The position numbers and the translations under genes are program-made. From Peptidiphaga gingivicola (GTDB taxonomy: Bacteria; Actinomycetota; Actinomycetes; Actinomycetales; Actinomycetaceae): a stretch of 64,000 nucleotides of DNA. The stretch is from contig NZ_LVZK01000001.1 of NCBI RefSeq assembly GCF_001652275.1, forward strand, positions 62,001-126,000, in the 5' to 3' direction. Position 1 is the first letter of the stretch. Each line of letters begins with the position of its first letter. A model generated the notes under the pieces. The model had not been told where the DNA came from. It made no database searches and worked only from the letters and a program-made list of their open reading frames with translations. Positions 61,595-64,000 of this stretch are shown in pieces.

Positions 61595-63028
61595 TCAGAG
61601 CTCGCCGAGCAGCCGGCCCTCCCGCGTCTTCCACAGCTGCCAGCCGTTGACGTCGTTCCTGCCGAGGACCTCCGCGGCCGCCTTCGAAGGATCCTGATAG
61701 GAGGTGTGCCCGAGGAGGAGGGTGCCGGTCGAGGTCAGCGTGGCCATCGTCGGGCTCCCATTCTTCCAGATCTCGAGAGTCAGGGGCGTGACGCTCCGAC
61801 TGGCGATGGCCACGAGTCGGCCGGCGGGAGTGAGAAGCTCGCGTTCGGCGGCGCGGGCCACGGCGTCCGAGGACGCGTTGGCCGCGGTCGTCTCCGAAAA
61901 GGTCTGCGGCTGTCGACGCTTTCCGTCGCGCTTGGGGGCGGACTTCTCCCACAGCAGCTGCTCGGTGCGCGGCCGCTTGACCTCCTGGTCATAGCGGGCG
62001 CTGATGTACGTCGGCGTCTCGTCCGCGCCGTCCTCGGTTACACGCCAAGCCGGAATCACAGGAATCTTCATCTGGTTGAAGGGGTCCTCTTGGGCACTCT
62101 GATCTGCCTGTTGATCCTGCTGTTGATCCGGCTTCTCGTCCTCGCGAGCGGCGCCCTGCCCCTGCTCACGGTGAGCCGAACGCCGCGAACGCCTGCCCGT
62201 CGGCCTGTCGCCGGCCTCGGCGTCCAGGGGTTGGGGCTGTTCGGCAAGCGGAGCCTCAACGGCTTCGACGATGAGGGTCTGCGCGGGATCGGTGACGTCG
62301 GCGTCGTCTTGCGAGTCGATGTGCCCCGGAAAAGCGGTGAACCTGGGGGTGGCGGGGATCGTGAGAGTCGGCTGAAACTCTTGGGCCTCGCGCGCACGCC
62401 CACGCCTGCGAGGCTTGGTCTCTTCACCGCTCTCGACGTCTGGGGCGGGGAGAAACTCTACTGTCTCATCAGCCGACGGCCCTGATCCCCTCTTGCGACA
62501 CGCCTCAATGGACACTTGGCGCACGCCGTTGGTGTCGAAGATCGACGCCGAAAGAAGCTGCACCCTCTCGGAAAGCGTGGAAAAGACGGGAAGGACGTCC
62601 TCGTCGATGTCGAGCGCGATCACGATAAGCCTGGGACTGACGCCGCCCAGCGGCGGGCGGCCGGAGCGAAACTCCTCCCAATCCGGGCCGAACTCTTTCG
62701 CTCCCTTCGAGTAGACCTGCGCCATGTCCACGGGCCCGGTATGGGCATACCTTCCCGATCTGCTGACAACTTCGTAGAGGTCCACCGATGTGAGTCGCTG
62801 GCGAAGATTCACCATGACGACGGTTCCGTCTTGATCAATGGCCACGAGGGACTGCCCATGCTTTCCCGCGGCGTCGCTCTCTTCCCACATCACTGGCAAA
62901 AGCGGAACGTCGACGACCTCGAGGATGCTCTCGCGGATGGCTCCAAGGACCTCCGCGGCGATGCTGCCCCGCGGCCGAACGGCCTGTGCAGGAGCGATGC
63001 GCCCGTTCGCCAAGGCGTACAGCACCAT
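61595..63028 (-). CDS. Nuclease-fold-like protein with C-terminal RAMA domain
   Basis: The product has 477 residues. The N-terminal part contains SLVAIDQDGTVVMVNLRQRL, which resembles the D-x(n)-ExK strand pair of PD-(D/E)XK/DUF91-type nucleases but with N and R where E and K should be, so it is probably catalytically dead. Residues about 195-330 are a disordered, repeat-rich linker. The last 65 residues (LEIWKNGSPTMATLTSTGTL ... SYQDPSKAAAEVLGRNDVNGW) match the RAMA domain, predicted to bind modified DNA. The ATG at 63028 fits the conserved start. Confidence 0.65.
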   Translation of the reverse strand: MVLYALANGRIAPAQAVRPRGSIAAEVLGAIRESILEVVDVPLLPVMWEESDAAGKHGQSLVAIDQDGTVVMVNLRQRLTSVDLYEVVSRSGRYAHTGPVDMAQVYSKGAKEFGPDWEEFRSGRPPLGGVSPRLIVIALDIDEDVLPVFSTLSERVQLLSASIFDTNGVRQVSIEACRKRGSGPSADETVEFLPAPDVESGEETKPRRRGRAREAQEFQPTLTIPATPRFTAFPGHIDSQDDADVTDPAQTLIVEAVEAPLAEQPQPLDAEAGDRPTGRRSRRSAHREQGQGAAREDEKPDQQQDQQADQSAQEDPFNQMKIPVIPAWRVTEDGADETPTYISARYDQEVKRPRTEQLLWEKSAPKRDGKRRQPQTFSETTAANASSDAVARAAERELLTPAGRLVAIASRSVTPLTLEIWKNGSPTMATLTSTGTLLLGHTSYQDPSKAAAEVLGRNDVNGWQLWKTREGRLLGEL

Positions 63029-63074
63029 CGGCGAAACCTCCTTATGTAAACTTGCGTGATGAAACAAGGTTAGC

Positions 63075-64000
63075 TTATCGCGAGCGAGCCGGTATCCTCC
63101 CCTCGTCCGACATATGGCGTCGAACGGCCATCCCGTCGCGGATGAGTTCGGCCAGGTGTATGCCCCGAGAGGCGGACAGCTGCTCCGCCTGCGTGCGGCA
63201 AGAAAAACCGTCGGCCAGGAAGACGGCGTCGGGATTCGCCCTTTCGAGCGTCGGCAGCAAGCGGGCGCCCGCGATCCTCACGGATACATCGTAGTGCCCC
63301 TTCTCCATGCCGAAGTTGCCTGCCAAACCGCAGCAGCCCGTCACCTTCGTCAGCTCGGCTCCCGCCGAGAGCAAAAGCGCTTCGTCCGCGGCCCATCCCA
63401 TAACAGAATAGTGGTGGCAGTGCGGCTGGGCCACCACCTCGAGGCCGGTGAGATCGGGCATGCTCCAGTTTTCCCCGGGGCCGAACGGCTTTGGCGCGCT
63501 GAGCAGCTCCGCCAAGGTGAAGGTCATTTCTTTGACCAGATCGACGCGGGGGTCGCCGGCAAGCAGATCTTCCATGTCGGAACGCAGCACCGCGGTGCAC
63601 GAGGGCTCGACGCCGACGATGGGAATCCCGTTCGCGGCGAACGGCGCCAACGCGCCAAGCAGGGAGTCCAGCTTTCGCTTGGCCGCGTCGAGCTGCCCCG
63701 TGGTGATCCAGGTGAGGCCGCAGCAGGCCTCGTCGGGGGGAAGCAGCACGGTGTATCCGGCCTCTTGGAGCACGGAGACGGCCGCCCGCGCTCCGCGGGC
63801 GTCGAGGGTTTCGGAGAAGGAATCCGCCCACAGTGCGACGTAACGAGGCTTCGCGTCCGATTCGCCCGCCGTCGCCTCCCCCGCCAAACCGCTCGTTCGA
63901 GCGAGCGCCTCTCCCCGCTCGGGGGCGCTGCCCCGCTTTTCATCGGGAATGCCGCTTTCATCGGGAATGCCGCGCAGCCCCTTCTTCCGCGATTTTCGGA
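63075..64000 (-). CDS. FAD/(Fe-S)-binding dehydrogenase, C-terminal part
   Basis: The frame is open to the right edge, so the window holds only the C-terminal 308 residues. Two cysteine-rich (CCG) domains are visible: DEACCGLTWITTGQLD and VTGCCGLAGNFGME, with PHCHHYSV between, as in the GlcF/LldE part of fused D-lactate/glycolate dehydrogenases. A TTG at 63887 exists inside the frame but no stop precedes it, so it is not taken as the start. The protein oxidises a 2-hydroxyacid and passes electrons on; which acid is not shown. Confidence 0.8.
   Translation of the reverse strand, partial: RKSRKKGLRGIPDESGIPDEKRGSAPERGEALARTSGLAGEATAGESDAKPRYVALWADSFSETLDARGARAAVSVLQEAGYTVLLPPDEACCGLTWITTGQLDAAKRKLDSLLGALAPFAANGIPIVGVEPSCTAVLRSDMEDLLAGDPRVDLVKEMTFTLAELLSAPKPFGPGENWSMPDLTGLEVVAQPHCHHYSVMGWAADEALLLSAGAELTKVTGCCGLAGNFGMEKGHYDVSVRIAGARLLPTLERANPDAVFLADGFSCRTQAEQLSASRGIHLAELIRDGMAVRRHMSDEGRIPARSR

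Noticed and set aside
1-64000. Complete type VII secretion system
   Set aside because: No EccB, EccC, EccD, EccE or mycosin gene is visible; only substrate- and chaperone-like genes are present.
1-64000. tRNA, rRNA or insertion sequences
   Set aside because: No cloverleaf, rRNA segment, transposase motif or paired terminal inverted repeat was found by reading.

Overview
The window is 64 kb of high-GC DNA (by eye about 60-65% G+C, with a few clearly AT-richer patches). It comes from an actinobacterium. The evidence is the conserved order dacB / F420-associated zinc metallopeptidase / tilS / hpt / ftsH / folE / folP / folB-folK / DUF3180 / two bPH_2 proteins / DUF2520 / panC / panD / lysS, a SigK-RskA-DipZ module, and ESX (type VII) accessory-type proteins. 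An Actinomycetaceae-like host fits, but that is an inference. I see no rRNA, tRNA, transposase, integrase or cas gene.

Layout. 1-2.3 kb: the tail of an SMP-30-like gene and a secreted Amidase_6 protein. 2.8-5.7 kb: a three-gene cassette of DUF1023 alpha/beta hydrolase, lipoprotein and WXG100-like small protein. 6.2-11.8 kb: a two-component system plus a MacB/Bce-type ABC exporter, with an 11-bp direct repeat in front of the ABC genes that looks like an OmpR-family site. 11.9-15 kb: a divergent TetR/MFS efflux pair with a duplicated operator. 15-18.5 kb: anti-sigma factor, ECF sigma factor, DipZ, and a divergent repeat lipoprotein across a strong inverted repeat. 18.7-29 kb: lysS, then an accessory island (two paralogous pairs of DcrB/LpqN-like plus EspG-like genes facing away from an AT-rich centre), then panD, panC, a second Amidase_6 gene and DUF2520. 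29-42 kb: the housekeeping folate/ftsH/tilS/dacB run, ending with divergent ppa. 42-46.5 kb: an MFS/TetR efflux pair with a perfect palindromic operator, and an NlpC/P60 hydrolase. 46.9-49.8 kb: metY-metX behind a putative leaderless Met-rich leader peptide. 50-51.5 kb: an alpha/beta hydrolase. 52-60.5 kb: a large minus-strand accessory locus (WXG-like, DUF1023, lipoprotein, small helical protein, 833-aa WXG-type large protein, two RCC1-like proteins). 61.6-64 kb: a RAMA-domain protein and the C-terminal part of an FAD/Fe-S dehydrogenase.

Most notable points. (1) Two paralogous effector-like cassettes and two EspG-like pairs point to a type VII-secretion-linked arsenal, although the secretion core itself is not in the window. 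(2) At three intergenic sites, about 28-bp degenerate repeats recur at exactly 61-bp spacing with unrelated 33-bp intervals. That is type I-E CRISPR geometry without cas genes. (3) metYX appears to be preceded by a leaderless peptide containing three Met codons. (4) Several intergenic regions carry tandem arrays, each with its own period, and many proteins carry low-complexity expansions (FtsH, MFS, response regulator, hydrolase, TetR). This suggests a genome prone to repeat expansion.
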